A program made the translations under genes and the position numbers. A model generated the notes under the pieces. It made no database searches. It saw only the letters and a list, made by a program, of their open reading frames with translations, and was not told where the DNA came from. A stretch of 43,973 nt of DNA. It comes from Ignavibacteria bacterium RIFOXYC2_FULL_35_21. Its GTDB lineage: Bacteria; Bacteroidota; Ignavibacteria; Kapaibacteriales; UBA2268. Location of the stretch: the NCBI GenBank assembly GCA_001804705.1, contig MHAY01000050.1, forward strand, positions 1-43,973, in the 5' to 3' direction. Below are positions 14,866 to 24,290 of the stretch, piece after piece (position 1 is the first letter of the stretch; every line of letters begins with the position of its first letter).

Positions 14866-17859
14866 ATGAGCAATATCCACACCGAATCAACATTTGAATC
14901 AGCTATTGTCGGACATTTAACCGATAATGGCTGGCATTTAGGGAATGACAGTGATTACAGCACTGATTTAGCTTTTGATAAAAAGGCAGTCATTGACTTT
15001 ATTCAATCATCCCAACCGAAAGAATGGGAAAAGCTGATAGCATATTATAGAGAAGATACTGAAAGTAAGTTTGTCCAGAGGCTTTTCAAAGAGCTTGATT
15101 TAAGGGGTATGCTTGATGTTGTTCGACATGGCATAACCGATAGTGGAATAAAATTCAAACTTGCCTACTTCAAACCCGACAGTGGATTGAATCCTGAAAC
15201 ACTTGAATTATACAAGCTGAACAGATTGTATGTAACTCGTCAGGTTCATTTTTCACAAAAGAATAATAAAAGTATTGATTTACTTTTGTCATTGAATGGA
15301 TTGCCGATTGCAACAATTGAATTGAAGAACATATTCACGGGACAGTCTGTTAAAGAAGGTATTACCCAATATCAGACAAGCCGTGACCCAAGGGAATTAC
15401 TCTTCCAATTCAAAAAAAGGGTACTAGTGCATTTTACAATTGACTCCGACAATGTACATCTCACAACAAAACTTGAATTCTCAAATACAAAGTTTTTACC
15501 TTTCAACAAAGGTTTTCACAACGGAGCCGGCAACCCTCCTGCAAAGGATTACCAGTCATACAGGACATCTTACTTCTGGGAAGAAATGCTGGCACCTGAT
15601 AGCTGGCTTGAGATAATCGGCAGATATATACATATTCAAAAAGAAGATTACATTGTTGACGGGAAGAAATATTCAAAGGAGAAAATGTTATTCCCCCGTT
15701 ATCATCAAATTGATTCAGTACGAAAGTTGACGGCAGACGCAAAAATAGCAGGACAAGGGAAGAATTATCTTGTGGAACATTCTGCCGGCAGTGGTAAAAG
15801 CAATTCAATTGCATGGCTGTCATACCGCCTCAGTAGTCTTTACAATACTAATGATAAAAAGATATTCGATTCAATAATTGTCGTAACCGACAGAAATGTG
15901 CTTGACCAGCAGTTGCAGGATACAATCTATCAGTTCGAGCATAAGCAAGGAGTTGTCCAGCGTATTGACGAAGATTCCAAACAGTTAGCAGAAGCTATAA
16001 CACATGGAACAAATATAATAATTACTACCCTGCAAAAATTTCCATTTGCATTGAACCATTTATCGGAAATCCCTAACCGCAATTATGCAGTTATTATTGA
16101 TGAAGCCCACAGCAGCCAGGGTGGAGAAGCAAGTCGTAAAATGACTGAGGCACTTGCCGGAAAGAATGTTTCGTTGGAAGAGTCCGAGAAAATCGAAAGT
16201 GGTATTGAGAAGGAATCAATTGACGAAGATGATTACATTCGGGAAACAATAAGAAAGCGGGGACCTCAAAAGAATATCAGCATTTTCGCTTTTACTGCAA
16301 CTCCCAAAGCAAAGACATTAGAAGTTTTTGGTGTAAAAGACTCAGAAGGTATTCCCAGACCATTTCATTTGTATTCAATGAAGCAAGCCATAGAAGAAGG
16401 ATTCATACTTGATGTTCTCAAAAATTACACGACATATAAAGAGTATTACAAATTTTCAAAATCAATAGAAGATGACCCTGAGTTAAACAAGAAAAAAGCT
16501 ATCAAAGCCATTGCCCGATTTGCTTCACTACACCCTCATAATTTAGCACAAAAAACAGAGGTAATGGTTGAACACTTCCGGCAATTAACGATGAAAAAAA
16601 TCGGAGGCAGGGCAAAAGCTATGGTGGTTACATCTTCCCGGAAACATGCACTTCGATACTATCAGGAATTCAAAGAGTATATAAAAGAGAAAGGATATTC
16701 GTACATAAAACCGCTTGTTGCGTTTTCAGGAACAGTATATGATGATGATTTTCCAGAAGGGATAACTGAAGCACAAATCAATAAATTTAGTGAAACAGAG
16801 TTACCCGGTAAATTTGCTACAGATGAATTTCAGGTTTTACTTGTTGCGGATAAATACCAGACCGGATATGACCAACCGCTTCTTCACACGATGTATGTTG
16901 ATAAAAAATTATCTGGGGTAAAAGCAGTTCAAACACTTTCAAGACTGAATAGAACTCATCCGGGCAAGGAAGATACTTTTATTATGGATTTCCAAAATGA
17001 CAGAGAAACAATAATCGAATCATTCCAACCTTATTATGAATTGACGACATTAACTGAACCAACAGACCCGAATCATTTGTACGACCTGAAAGGCAAAATG
17101 GATGCCTCTAAAGTGTATTTCCAATCTGAGATTGATGCTTTTGCTAAAATATTTTATAAACCAACACACACATCCATTAAGGACCAGGGAAAATTATATG
17201 CGTATATTGACCCTTCGGTTGACAGATTCAAAGTATTAGAGGAAGAAGCACAGGATGAATTTAAAAAATCATTAACAGCTTATGTACATTTATATTCTTT
17301 CCTCTCTCAAATCATGCCATTTCAGGATGTCGAATTAGAAAAACTCTATTCCTTTGGACGTTTCTTATTAACAAAATTACCAAAGGCGGATTATACAGAA
17401 CGAATGAAGTTAGATAATGAGGTTGCTTTAGAATATTATCGTCTTCAAAAAATTGCTGATGGGAGTCTTGTTTTACAGATACAAGGTGAATATGGCTTAG
17501 ACCCGACAACTGAAGCCGGTATCAGCAGACCAAAGGAGGAAAAGGACAGACTTTCAAACATCATCAAAGTACTGAATGATAAATATGGAACCGAATTTAC
17601 GGATGCTGACCGCTTATACTTTGACCAGATTGAACAAGCTTTGTATGAGAATGATGAGCTTAAAGTCAGAGCCATGAATAATCCAATTGAAAATTTTAAA
17701 TACGCATTTGATGAGATATTTATACAAACACTCATTGACCGTATGGATTCTAATCAGGAGATATTCGATAGAATAATGGGTAATAATGATTTCAAGATAG
17801 ATGTTCGGGAATGGCTGACAAAAAAAATATATCAGAGATTTAATGAAATTGTACAATAA
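14866..17859 (+). CDS. hsdR: Type I restriction endonuclease subunit HsdR
   Basis: A 997-residue motor and nuclease subunit. The N-terminal PD-(D/E)XK nuclease has [19 protein letters not shown] (137-155). The SF2 translocase follows, with Walker A HSAGSGKS (305-312), DEAH (412-415), FTATP (476-480) and the helicase C segment [12 protein letters not shown] plus [11 protein letters not shown]. Length and all motifs are normal. It is the EcoR124-like form that lacks the DUF3387 C-terminal segment and ends YQRFNEIVQ, fitting the hsdM2 subgroup. A 340-bp gap separates it from the preceding gene, so it may have its own promoter. The debris of a different hsdR follows it by only two bases. Confidence 0.95.
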   Translation: MSNIHTESTFESAIVGHLTDNGWHLGNDSDYSTDLAFDKKAVIDFIQSSQPKEWEKLIAYYREDTESKFVQRLFKELDLRGMLDVVRHGITDSGIKFKLAYFKPDSGLNPETLELYKLNRLYVTRQVHFSQKNNKSIDLLLSLNGLPIATIELKNIFTGQSVKEGITQYQTSRDPRELLFQFKKRVLVHFTIDSDNVHLTTKLEFSNTKFLPFNKGFHNGAGNPPAKDYQSYRTSYFWEEMLAPDSWLEIIGRYIHIQKEDYIVDGKKYSKEKMLFPRYHQIDSVRKLTADAKIAGQGKNYLVEHSAGSGKSNSIAWLSYRLSSLYNTNDKKIFDSIIVVTDRNVLDQQLQDTIYQFEHKQGVVQRIDEDSKQLAEAITHGTNIIITTLQKFPFALNHLSEIPNRNYAVIIDEAHSSQGGEASRKMTEALAGKNVSLEESEKIESGIEKESIDEDDYIRETIRKRGPQKNISIFAFTATPKAKTLEVFGVKDSEGIPRPFHLYSMKQAIEEGFILDVLKNYTTYKEYYKFSKSIEDDPELNKKKAIKAIARFASLHPHNLAQKTEVMVEHFRQLTMKKIGGRAKAMVVTSSRKHALRYYQEFKEYIKEKGYSYIKPLVAFSGTVYDDDFPEGITEAQINKFSETELPGKFATDEFQVLLVADKYQTGYDQPLLHTMYVDKKLSGVKAVQTLSRLNRTHPGKEDTFIMDFQNDRETIIESFQPYYELTTLTEPTDPNHLYDLKGKMDASKVYFQSEIDAFAKIFYKPTHTSIKDQGKLYAYIDPSVDRFKVLEEEAQDEFKKSLTAYVHLYSFLSQIMPFQDVELEKLYSFGRFLLTKLPKADYTERMKLDNEVALEYYRLQKIADGSLVLQIQGEYGLDPTTEAGISRPKEEKDRLSNIIKVLNDKYGTEFTDADRLYFDQIEQALYENDELKVRAMNNPIENFKYAFDEIFIQTLIDRMDSNQEIFDRIMGNNDFKIDVREWLTKKIYQRFNEIVQ

Positions 17860-17861
17860 AA

Positions 17862-18011
17862 GATAGCGTCAGAGCCAATTTAAGAGTTGTTATTAAGCGT
17901 GTTCTCAGAAAATTCGGCTATCCTCCTGACAAACAGGAGAAAGCGGTGCAAACAGTAATGCAGCAAGCTGAATTATTAGCAGAGGAGTGGACTGAAGGGA
18001 AATTGAAATAG
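17862..18011 (+). pseudogene. Orphan C-terminus of a different (DUF3387-type) HsdR
   Basis: The open frame reads [20 protein letters not shown], then [20 protein letters not shown] and EEW, stopping at 18009-18011. This is the typical last 45-50 residues of HsdR subunits with a DUF3387 C-terminal region. The complete HsdR upstream does not have that region and ends differently, so this is not a copy of its own tail. It is the remains of the hsdR that once belonged to the system of hsdM1. No start codon is linked to it. Confidence 0.85.
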
Positions 18012-18119
18012 TAGTTTAGCTATTTATCAAATCCAATCTGAAAAATTTAATTCAATTCGATTAACAAATTAACTCAGTAAAATCAAGTAATTTCAGAGAT
18101 TTGAATAAAAGGAGATAAA

Positions 18120-18158
18120 ATGAGATTAATTAAAATAAAGAATTTCGTACACCAGTAG
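18120..18158 (+). pseudogene. Stub of an ATPase-like gene cut off at the tRNA-Arg gene
   Basis: A strong ribosome binding site (AAAGGAGATAAA) precedes the ATG, and the frame reads MRLIKIKNF, then VHQ and a stop that fall inside the tRNA gene. MRLIKIKNF is the standard opening of RecF/SMC/OLD-type ATPases, which usually continue RGF or RGI. The change comes at about 18145-18147, just before the tRNA 3' end at 18148. The gene was therefore truncated at the island boundary. Confidence 0.65.
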
Positions 18159-18221
18159 GGATTCGAACCCCAAACCTTCTGATCCGTAGTCAGATGCTCT
18201 ATCCAATTGAGCTACTGGTGC
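18148..18221 (-). tRNA. tRNA-Arg (anticodon ACG)
   Basis: The minus strand folds as a full cloverleaf: acceptor GCACCAG with CTGGTGT (a G-U pair at 1:72) and discriminator A; D-arm GCTC/GAGC; anticodon stem TCTGA/TCAGA with loop CTACGGA; T-arm with TTCGAAT. Loop position 34-36 gives ACG, arginine. No CCA is encoded. It starts five bases after the rpsT stop on the same strand, so the two are probably co-transcribed. Its 3' end marks the edge of the defence island. Confidence 0.96.
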
Positions 18222-18226
18222 AGATA

Positions 18227-18493
18227 TTAATTCTTTTGTTCTTTTAAAGAATTGACGAATCTCGAAAGAGATGATTTTCTGTGAGCAACCGTATTTTTTT
18301 TCAAAATGCCGCGGGCGGCGATTTTATCGAGAACGCTCGATGCTTTATTGAATTTTACTATTGCTTCATCATAATTTAATGAAGTTTGAACTGCTTTTAA
18401 AGCTTCTTTGAGCATTTTTTTATTCAGACGGTTATATACCCTTCTCGTCTTTGTCTGTCTAATTCTTTTTAAAGCCGACTTATGATGTGCCAT
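18227..18493 (-). CDS. rpsT: 30S ribosomal protein S20
   Basis: An 88-residue, lysine- and arginine-rich protein starting MAHHKSALKRIRQTKTRRVY, with the family signature and the three-helix pattern of S20. The protein binds 16S rRNA early in 30S assembly. Length is normal. The tRNA-Arg gene follows directly on the same strand. No island-like features are seen on this side. Confidence 0.97.
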   Translation of the reverse strand: MAHHKSALKRIRQTKTRRVYNRLNKKMLKEALKAVQTSLNYDEAIVKFNKASSVLDKIAARGILKKNTVAHRKSSLSRFVNSLKEQKN

Positions 18494-18600
18494 TTACCTA
18501 TTAATATTTTATTTAACAAAATTTACGAACTACAAAATTAGATATTTTATTTCAAAATATCAAGTTAATTATGAAAAAAGTCCATTGTAAGTGGTTAATA

Positions 18601-19134
18601 TCAAGATTTGGAAGTATGTAGAAATTCATCAATTATATTTTCGATTTCTTCTTTTTTATCCCGTCTGAAACAGGCTCTGTAAGGTTTTTTCATGCCGTGT
18701 ATAAATATTTTCACTCCCCATTCACTTTGCCCAATATCCCTGTCCCAGATTACACCTTTGACTTCGTGCCAATATGTTTTAGGTATTCCCGCTCCTGCAA
18801 ATCCATCTTTACAAAATAACATTTTCGAATATAGAGAACCTGAATAATATAAAGCTCCCCAAAAAATACATTGGCCAACAAATCTAATAAACAATTCTCT
18901 ATCACCGATAAAAATTAAAGTAATAACTGATGCACTGAAAATTATGATAAATACAATTAAAAGGGCAGTTTTAGTTAATTTCAAATTTCGTGACGTAAGT
19001 TTTATGACCCGAACAGAACCACCAAGTTTTTTTTTGAGAAGATTTTCTCTCAATATAAACAAACCTACGATTAAAGCGGACACTCCAAGAAATACTATTA
19101 ATGATGTTACTTCTTCTAAAAGATAAAATTGCAT
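18601..19134 (-). CDS. Small membrane protein, unknown function
   Basis: A 177-residue protein with three hydrophobic segments, at about residues 4-27, 51-75 and 82-104, and a soluble C-terminal third containing WHEVKGVIWDRDIGQSEW and ending in a charged helix (DKKEEIENIIDEFL). The C-terminal part has the look of a small PH-like membrane-associated domain such as DUF5673, but I cannot confirm this. It is followed by rpsT on the same strand after about 100 bases. No function can be given. Confidence 0.65.
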   Translation of the reverse strand: MQFYLLEEVTSLIVFLGVSALIVGLFILRENLLKKKLGGSVRVIKLTSRNLKLTKTALLIVFIIIFSASVITLIFIGDRELFIRFVGQCIFWGALYYSGSLYSKMLFCKDGFAGAGIPKTYWHEVKGVIWDRDIGQSEWGVKIFIHGMKKPYRACFRRDKKEEIENIIDEFLHTSKS

Positions 19135-19170
19135 CTAATTTATGAACAAATTTTCAAAATGATAAATAAT

Positions 19171-22100
19171 TTAATTTTTGATAATCTTATAATAGTACGA
19201 AATTCCATTCATTTCAATACATAGAAAATATATGCCTGTTCTTAAAATTTGAGTATCAATCTCAAAATTGTTGATTCCTTCAATTAATCCTTTTTGAGAG
19301 TTATAATAAGACTCACCCAGCAGGTTGTTTATTTTTAACTCTGATTTTGAATAATGTTTTGAAATTATTCTGATGTTTATAATATCATCAACCGGATTGG
19401 GGAAAATCTCAATTCCTGTTCCACTGACTATATCTTTAAATCCAAGGATATCTACCTGAAGTACATCTGATAAATAAGAAATACATCCATTTACATCGGT
19501 AACCTGAACCTGATAGAAACCCAATGTTTGAAGATTCAGAAACAGCTTTGTCTCTCCCTGCATTTTTAAGCCATTCAGATACCATTGATTACCTGCCGGG
19601 GAACTTGATGCAAGTGTATTGCCTATTCGTTCAATAGTTGGTTTCGGAGGTTGAGAATTCACGGTGATATTTTGTTTAGCCCTATTCACACATCCGTTAT
19701 TATAGAGATATGTATAAGTTATTTCGTGAATTCCAATACCGGCTATTGAAGGATAGAACATTCCATTATTCACACCATTTCCGGAATAAACACCATCCGG
19801 AGGTGAACCACCTGTCAAGATAGATGATGAATCATTGACACATGCATCAGGAAAAGTTTGAAGGATTACATCAGGCATCGGTTTGACATTTATTGTTTTT
19901 ATTATCGAGTCTATGCATCCATGTAATGAAGTTTGTACAAGCTTCAACATCCATTGTCCGCTTGTTTCCCACTTAACAAATATTGAATCATTATTTTGAC
20001 TAACAATTTCCGCACCTATAATCATCCAAGAGCTTATTGTACCAACATCATTTTCAGTTGTGTACAATTCATTTACATGTTGACACGGATTCAATTCACC
20101 ATAGATTAATGGTTTGGGTTTTCTGTAAACATTTACTTCAAAACTGATTATTTTACTGCAGCCGTTTTCGGCAAATGTCTCAAGTTCAACTCTTCTGAGG
20201 CCAGCTATCAACCACCTCACAATGAGATAATTATCATTATCTGTTCCGCCTGAGATTTTGAAATAATCGGTACCTTCAATTCCTGGCAAAGTCCAATGAT
20301 ATGAGGTAAAGGTTGATGTAGTATTGATATTCCAGTCTTCACCCATGCACAAGCTTGCTTTGGGATTATCAAAGATGGGATTGGGACTTTGTTTAACGAT
20401 TATATCGGTTTGGACATCATTTATACAATTAAATTCATTTGCAACTTCAACCTTGACAAATTTGTTACCAGGGGTAAGCCATGTCACAGTTGTGCTGTTA
20501 TCCGTAGAGCCTCCCCCGGCTTCGATAATATAATCTGTACTTTGCACACCTGAAAAAGTCCAGTCATAATTTGTAAAAGTTGATGTGGTATAAATATTTC
20601 CAGGAACACCTGAACAGACATCGGTTACTTCCTCTGAAAATGTTGGTACGGGTAAAGGATTGATTAGAACATTAATTGTTTTTAAATTTTTACAGCCGAT
20701 TTCGGAGGTAACTTCTAACAGCGCGGTTTGAGTTCCCGGTGTGAGCCATGTAACTGTAGCACTGCTTTCGTAACTATCACCACCTCCATTAATTATGTAA
20801 TCTATACCTTGTGTGCCTGAAAAATCCCAGGCATAGTTTGGATACTCACTAAAGGTGCCAAATTCAATCGGTTGATTTGCACACGTGATTGTAGATGAGC
20901 AATTGAGTTCAAATAAAGGTTTGACTTTCACTAGCACAGAGCTCGTTACAATACCCTTGCAACCATTTACATCAGTAACTTCAACCTGTACAAATCTTGT
21001 TCCGGGCATTAGCCATGTAACAGTTGTACTGTTGCTTGATGTTGTGCCACCGGCTTCGACAATATAGTCATATCCGGGAATGCCTGTAAAATACCATGAA
21101 TAAGAATTAAAATTTCCTGTAGTATAAACATTCCCCGATACATCTTCGCAAACGTTAGTTGCTTCTTCAGTAAAAACAGGATCTGGCCCTGCTGTTATTG
21201 TCAAATTACTACCATTATCACTTCCTTCGACATAAGGGTCTGTTGCAATAACTCTAATCCTGTAACCTGTTCCAGCAATAAAATCAGTAGGTATAGCTGA
21301 AGGTACAACACCTGAACCTGTCCCTGAAATTCTTCCAATCTCAATCGGATTGGTAAAACTTCCGGATGTATTTGAAATTTGAGCTATAAAAGTATTACTC
21401 GTATTAAATTGGTCGTTAGTATTAAAAGCAACGTTAATACCTTCACCCCTGCAATATATTCCGGAAAAAGGAACAGTAGTTATGGTTAAATTTTTCCATT
21501 GAAATTTTTGAACACGGCAGTTATTATAATCAGCTACATAAACAAATCCGTTGGTATCGACAGCTACTCCGGTAGGCCCATCAAATCTACCATCTCCTGA
21601 ACCGAGCAAACCCCATTGGGTTTTATAGTCCCCGGCCGAGTCAAATTTTTGAATCCTGTTATTTCCGAAATCAGAAACAAATACATCGTAATTTTTGTCA
21701 ATTGCTATACCAATTGGCATATTGAATTGTCCCGAACCAGAGCCGATTGTCCCCCACTTTCTAATAAAAATACCATTGTTGAAAAATTTCTGTATCCTGT
21801 GATTATTCTGGTCGGCAACATAAATATTACCTGCATTATCAACAGCAATGCCGTGCGGACTACGGAATTGACCGTCCTCTATTCCACAAGAACCCCAATG
21901 CAAAATTTCTATACCGGAAGGGTCGTATTTTGTAACTCTGCACATTCCATAATCGGTAACATAATAATTACCTCCGGCATCTACTGCAACATCGGTCGCA
22001 CCACTTGAAGCAAATTTCATCAGATAAATGCTTTGAGCTGTAAAACGCTGAACTCTGTTGTTCTCCTGGTCAGCAACTTCAATCCTTCCTTCAAAATCTG

Positions 22101-22401
22101 TAGTTAATCCATGGGGAGTATTAAATTCTCCATTATCTGTTCCTAAGTTTCCCCATTTAAGCCTAAAATCGCCGGATGATGTAAATTTTTGTACTCTATG
22201 ATTGTACCTGTCTGTTACATATACAAAACCTGATGAGTCGCATGCAACATCATAAGCACTGTTGAATTGTCCGTCATTAGAGCCGCAAGTGCCCCATTGA
22301 AGCATATATGAATATTGTGCTGATGACGATAAAGTCGATGCAATTATTAAGATGAATAATAAAGCAAGGGGGTTTATGAAATCTTTCATAAGATACTTCA
22401 A
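19171..22401 (-). CDS. Secreted NHL-repeat / PKD-like protein with T9SS C-terminal sorting domain
   Basis: A 1076-residue protein. A signal peptide (hydrophobic 11-25, cleavage near SSAQ) is followed by six NHL repeats of about 47 residues (about 30-310; typical unit GVAVDTNGFVYVADYNNCRV), which form a six-bladed propeller. After a linker come about five PKD-like repeats of about 85-90 residues, marked by TTxTFTxYxW...TVTWLTPGTxxVxVEV...GC. The C-terminus (about 1005-1076) begins EIFPNPVDDIINI and ends YYYKIIKN, a type A T9SS sorting domain. It is expected to be exported by T9SS and anchored to or released from the surface. The PKD-like units are unusually alike at DNA level, suggesting recent internal duplication. 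Ligand unknown. Confidence 0.88.
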   Translation of the reverse strand: MKYLMKDFINPLALLFILIIASTLSSSAQYSYMLQWGTCGSNDGQFNSAYDVACDSSGFVYVTDRYNHRVQKFTSSGDFRLKWGNLGTDNGEFNTPHGLTTDFEGRIEVADQENNRVQRFTAQSIYLMKFASSGATDVAVDAGGNYYVTDYGMCRVTKYDPSGIEILHWGSCGIEDGQFRSPHGIAVDNAGNIYVADQNNHRIQKFFNNGIFIRKWGTIGSGSGQFNMPIGIAIDKNYDVFVSDFGNNRIQKFDSAGDYKTQWGLLGSGDGRFDGPTGVAVDTNGFVYVADYNNCRVQKFQWKNLTITTVPFSGIYCRGEGINVAFNTNDQFNTSNTFIAQISNTSGSFTNPIEIGRISGTGSGVVPSAIPTDFIAGTGYRIRVIATDPYVEGSDNGSNLTITAGPDPVFTEEATNVCEDVSGNVYTTGNFNSYSWYFTGIPGYDYIVEAGGTTSSNSTTVTWLMPGTRFVQVEVTDVNGCKGIVTSSVLVKVKPLFELNCSSTITCANQPIEFGTFSEYPNYAWDFSGTQGIDYIINGGGDSYESSATVTWLTPGTQTALLEVTSEIGCKNLKTINVLINPLPVPTFSEEVTDVCSGVPGNIYTTSTFTNYDWTFSGVQSTDYIIEAGGGSTDNSTTVTWLTPGNKFVKVEVANEFNCINDVQTDIIVKQSPNPIFDNPKASLCMGEDWNINTTSTFTSYHWTLPGIEGTDYFKISGGTDNDNYLIVRWLIAGLRRVELETFAENGCSKIISFEVNVYRKPKPLIYGELNPCQHVNELYTTENDVGTISSWMIIGAEIVSQNNDSIFVKWETSGQWMLKLVQTSLHGCIDSIIKTINVKPMPDVILQTFPDACVNDSSSILTGGSPPDGVYSGNGVNNGMFYPSIAGIGIHEITYTYLYNNGCVNRAKQNITVNSQPPKPTIERIGNTLASSSPAGNQWYLNGLKMQGETKLFLNLQTLGFYQVQVTDVNGCISYLSDVLQVDILGFKDIVSGTGIEIFPNPVDDIINIRIISKHYSKSELKINNLLGESYYNSQKGLIEGINNFEIDTQILRTGIYFLCIEMNGISYYYKIIKN

Positions 22402-22568
22402 ATAATTTATTAAGACTTATTAATTACAATTTGATAATATCAGTTTTAATCTGAAAATGAATTTATAAAATAGCTCTGAATCACTAATCTAAATAATTAT
22501 TTCAAATTTAAAAATAATATTTTTTAGATTAGTGTTTAACCTGAAAATTAGAATATAAAATTTTATTA

Positions 22569-23639
22569 ATGAAAATGGGTATTTATCCTGAAAAAATAGA
22601 AACAATTTTTGAATTTAAAATACCTAAGGGGCAAATTCCTGAAAGACTCGACGTTTATCTTACTAACAGCATAAAAAATGCAACAAGGACAAAAGTACAA
22701 AGAGCTATAGATGAAGGAGCTGTGTTTGTTAATGGCAAGTCTGCCAAAGCAAGCCGTAAAATTCAACCAAATGATGAAATAATTTGCAAGATTATGAAGG
22801 CACCGCCAATTGACCTAATACCGGAAAATATTCCTCTCGATGTTGTATATGAAGATGAATATCTAATGGTTATTAATAAACCTGCAGGAATAGTATCTCA
22901 CCCGGGTTTTGGTAATCCTTACGGGACAATTGTGAATGCAGTGCTTTATCATCTTGGTATGAGGGAAACAATAAAAATTGAATTATATGATGAAGATGAT
23001 GAAAATGAAATTCAGGATGAAGGGTTGATTTTTTCGAGTGATGCAATAAGGCCCGGTTTAGTCCACAGGCTCGATAAGGATACATCAGGATTAATGTTGA
23101 TTTCAAAAAATCCCGATGTTCATGCAAAACTTGCTCAACAATTTCAGGACAGAACTGTAGATAAATTTTATTATGCATTAGTGTGGGGAACATTTAAAGA
23201 TGATAATGGGAGAATTGAAGAAGATATAGGACGTTCACAAAGAAACAGAAAATTATTTGCTGTTTTGAAGAAGGGCGGCAAATCTGCAATCACTGAATAT
23301 GAAGTTCTTGAAAGATTCGAATATCTCACTCTTATCAAAATAAAACTTATGACAGGCAGAACGCATCAGATTAGAGTTCATTTTTGTCACAATCATCATC
23401 CTGTATTTGGCGATGTTTCTTACGGAGGAGATTCAATTGTTTTTGGCGTTAATAATTCCGAATTCAAAAAAATTGCAAATAAGTGTCTTATATCGGTAAA
23501 CAGGCAGATGCTCCATGCTAAAGAACTTGGTTTTATTCACCCCGAATCCGGTGAAAGATTAAATTTTACAAGCGAACTGCCTGAGGATTTCGAAAAAGTA
23601 TTGAAAGAATTAGAAAAAATTAATGAGGATAACTTATGA
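22569..23639 (+). CDS. rluD: RluA/RluD-family 23S rRNA pseudouridine synthase
   Basis: A 356-residue enzyme. The N-terminal S4 RNA-binding domain (ERLDVYLTN through FVNGKSAKASRKI, residues 25-65) precedes the catalytic domain, with HRLDKDTSG (166-174; catalytic D169) and GRTHQIRVHF. In the family this makes pseudouridines in 23S rRNA helix 69 or tRNA. An acidic insert (DEDDENEIQDEG, 141-152) before the catalytic motif lengthens the protein relative to E. coli RluD. A second ATG at 22575 is an alternative start. The stop overlaps the nitroreductase start (ATGA), so the two are translated together. The exact target base is not assignable. Confidence 0.88.
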   Translation: MKMGIYPEKIETIFEFKIPKGQIPERLDVYLTNSIKNATRTKVQRAIDEGAVFVNGKSAKASRKIQPNDEIICKIMKAPPIDLIPENIPLDVVYEDEYLMVINKPAGIVSHPGFGNPYGTIVNAVLYHLGMRETIKIELYDEDDENEIQDEGLIFSSDAIRPGLVHRLDKDTSGLMLISKNPDVHAKLAQQFQDRTVDKFYYALVWGTFKDDNGRIEEDIGRSQRNRKLFAVLKKGGKSAITEYEVLERFEYLTLIKIKLMTGRTHQIRVHFCHNHHPVFGDVSYGGDSIVFGVNNSEFKKIANKCLISVNRQMLHAKELGFIHPESGERLNFTSELPEDFEKVLKELEKINEDNL

Positions 23640-24238
23640 AAAAGTTAGCAATAACATCACAGCCGATAAATTTGATAATCGCTGAAAGATGGTCATGCAG
23701 AGCCTATGATATTAATAAACCTGTTTCAAGAGAGCAGATTATTTCTATTTGTGAAGCAGGGAGATGGGCACCATCATGCAATGGTGATGAACCATGGCGA
23801 TTTATGGTGTGGGATATTTATCACAATAAGAAGGCTCATGAAAGAGCCTTCAACTGTCTTGGAGAATGGAATCAGAAATGGGTAAAAAATGCTCCTGTAT
23901 TACTTGCCGCTTGTGCTGACAGCAAGTTCAGGAAGGATGGCAAACCAAACCGTTGGGGACAATTTGATACAGGTGCGGCATCAATGAATATATATCTTCA
24001 GTCTGTAACACTTGGATTGATGGCTCATCCAATGGGTGGTTTCGATAAAGACAAACTAAGGAATGAGTTTAACATTCCTGAACAATTTGAAATTATGGCA
24101 ATGATAGCAATTGGTTATCAAGCTGAAGCAGATGTAATAGAAGATGAGAAGCAGAGAGCAAGTGAATTAAAAGCAAGAGAGAGAAGGCCCATTGGCACTA
24201 TGTTCTTTGATAGCGAGTGGGAGAATGGAATATTTTAA
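23636..24238 (+). CDS. Nitroreductase family protein (FMN-dependent)
   Basis: A 200-residue protein with the nitroreductase signature: RWSCRAYDINKPVSREQI near residues 18-35, then AGRWAPSCNGDEPWRF, and GLMAHPMGGFDKDKLR before the C-terminal IAIGYQAEAD. These are FMN-binding elements of NAD(P)H-dependent reductases. It overlaps the pseudouridine synthase gene by four bases, a coupling that need not mean a shared pathway. It converges with alaS. The substrate cannot be predicted. Confidence 0.88.
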   Translation: MKKLAITSQPINLIIAERWSCRAYDINKPVSREQIISICEAGRWAPSCNGDEPWRFMVWDIYHNKKAHERAFNCLGEWNQKWVKNAPVLLAACADSKFRKDGKPNRWGQFDTGAASMNIYLQSVTLGLMAHPMGGFDKDKLRNEFNIPEQFEIMAMIAIGYQAEADVIEDEKQRASELKARERRPIGTMFFDSEWENGIF

Positions 24239-24253
24239 TTCTTTGTCCTACGA

Positions 24254-24274
24254 TGTCAGGAGTAACTCCTGACA
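24254..24274. terminator. Hairpin between convergent genes
   Basis: TGTCAGGAG (24254-24262) and CTCCTGACA (24266-24274) form a perfect 9-bp stem with a TAA loop between the ends of the nitroreductase gene and alaS. No long T run follows on either side, so termination strength is uncertain; it may also be an end-of-transcript stabiliser. Confidence 0.55.
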
Positions 24275-24290
24275 CGGATTCATACTAAAT

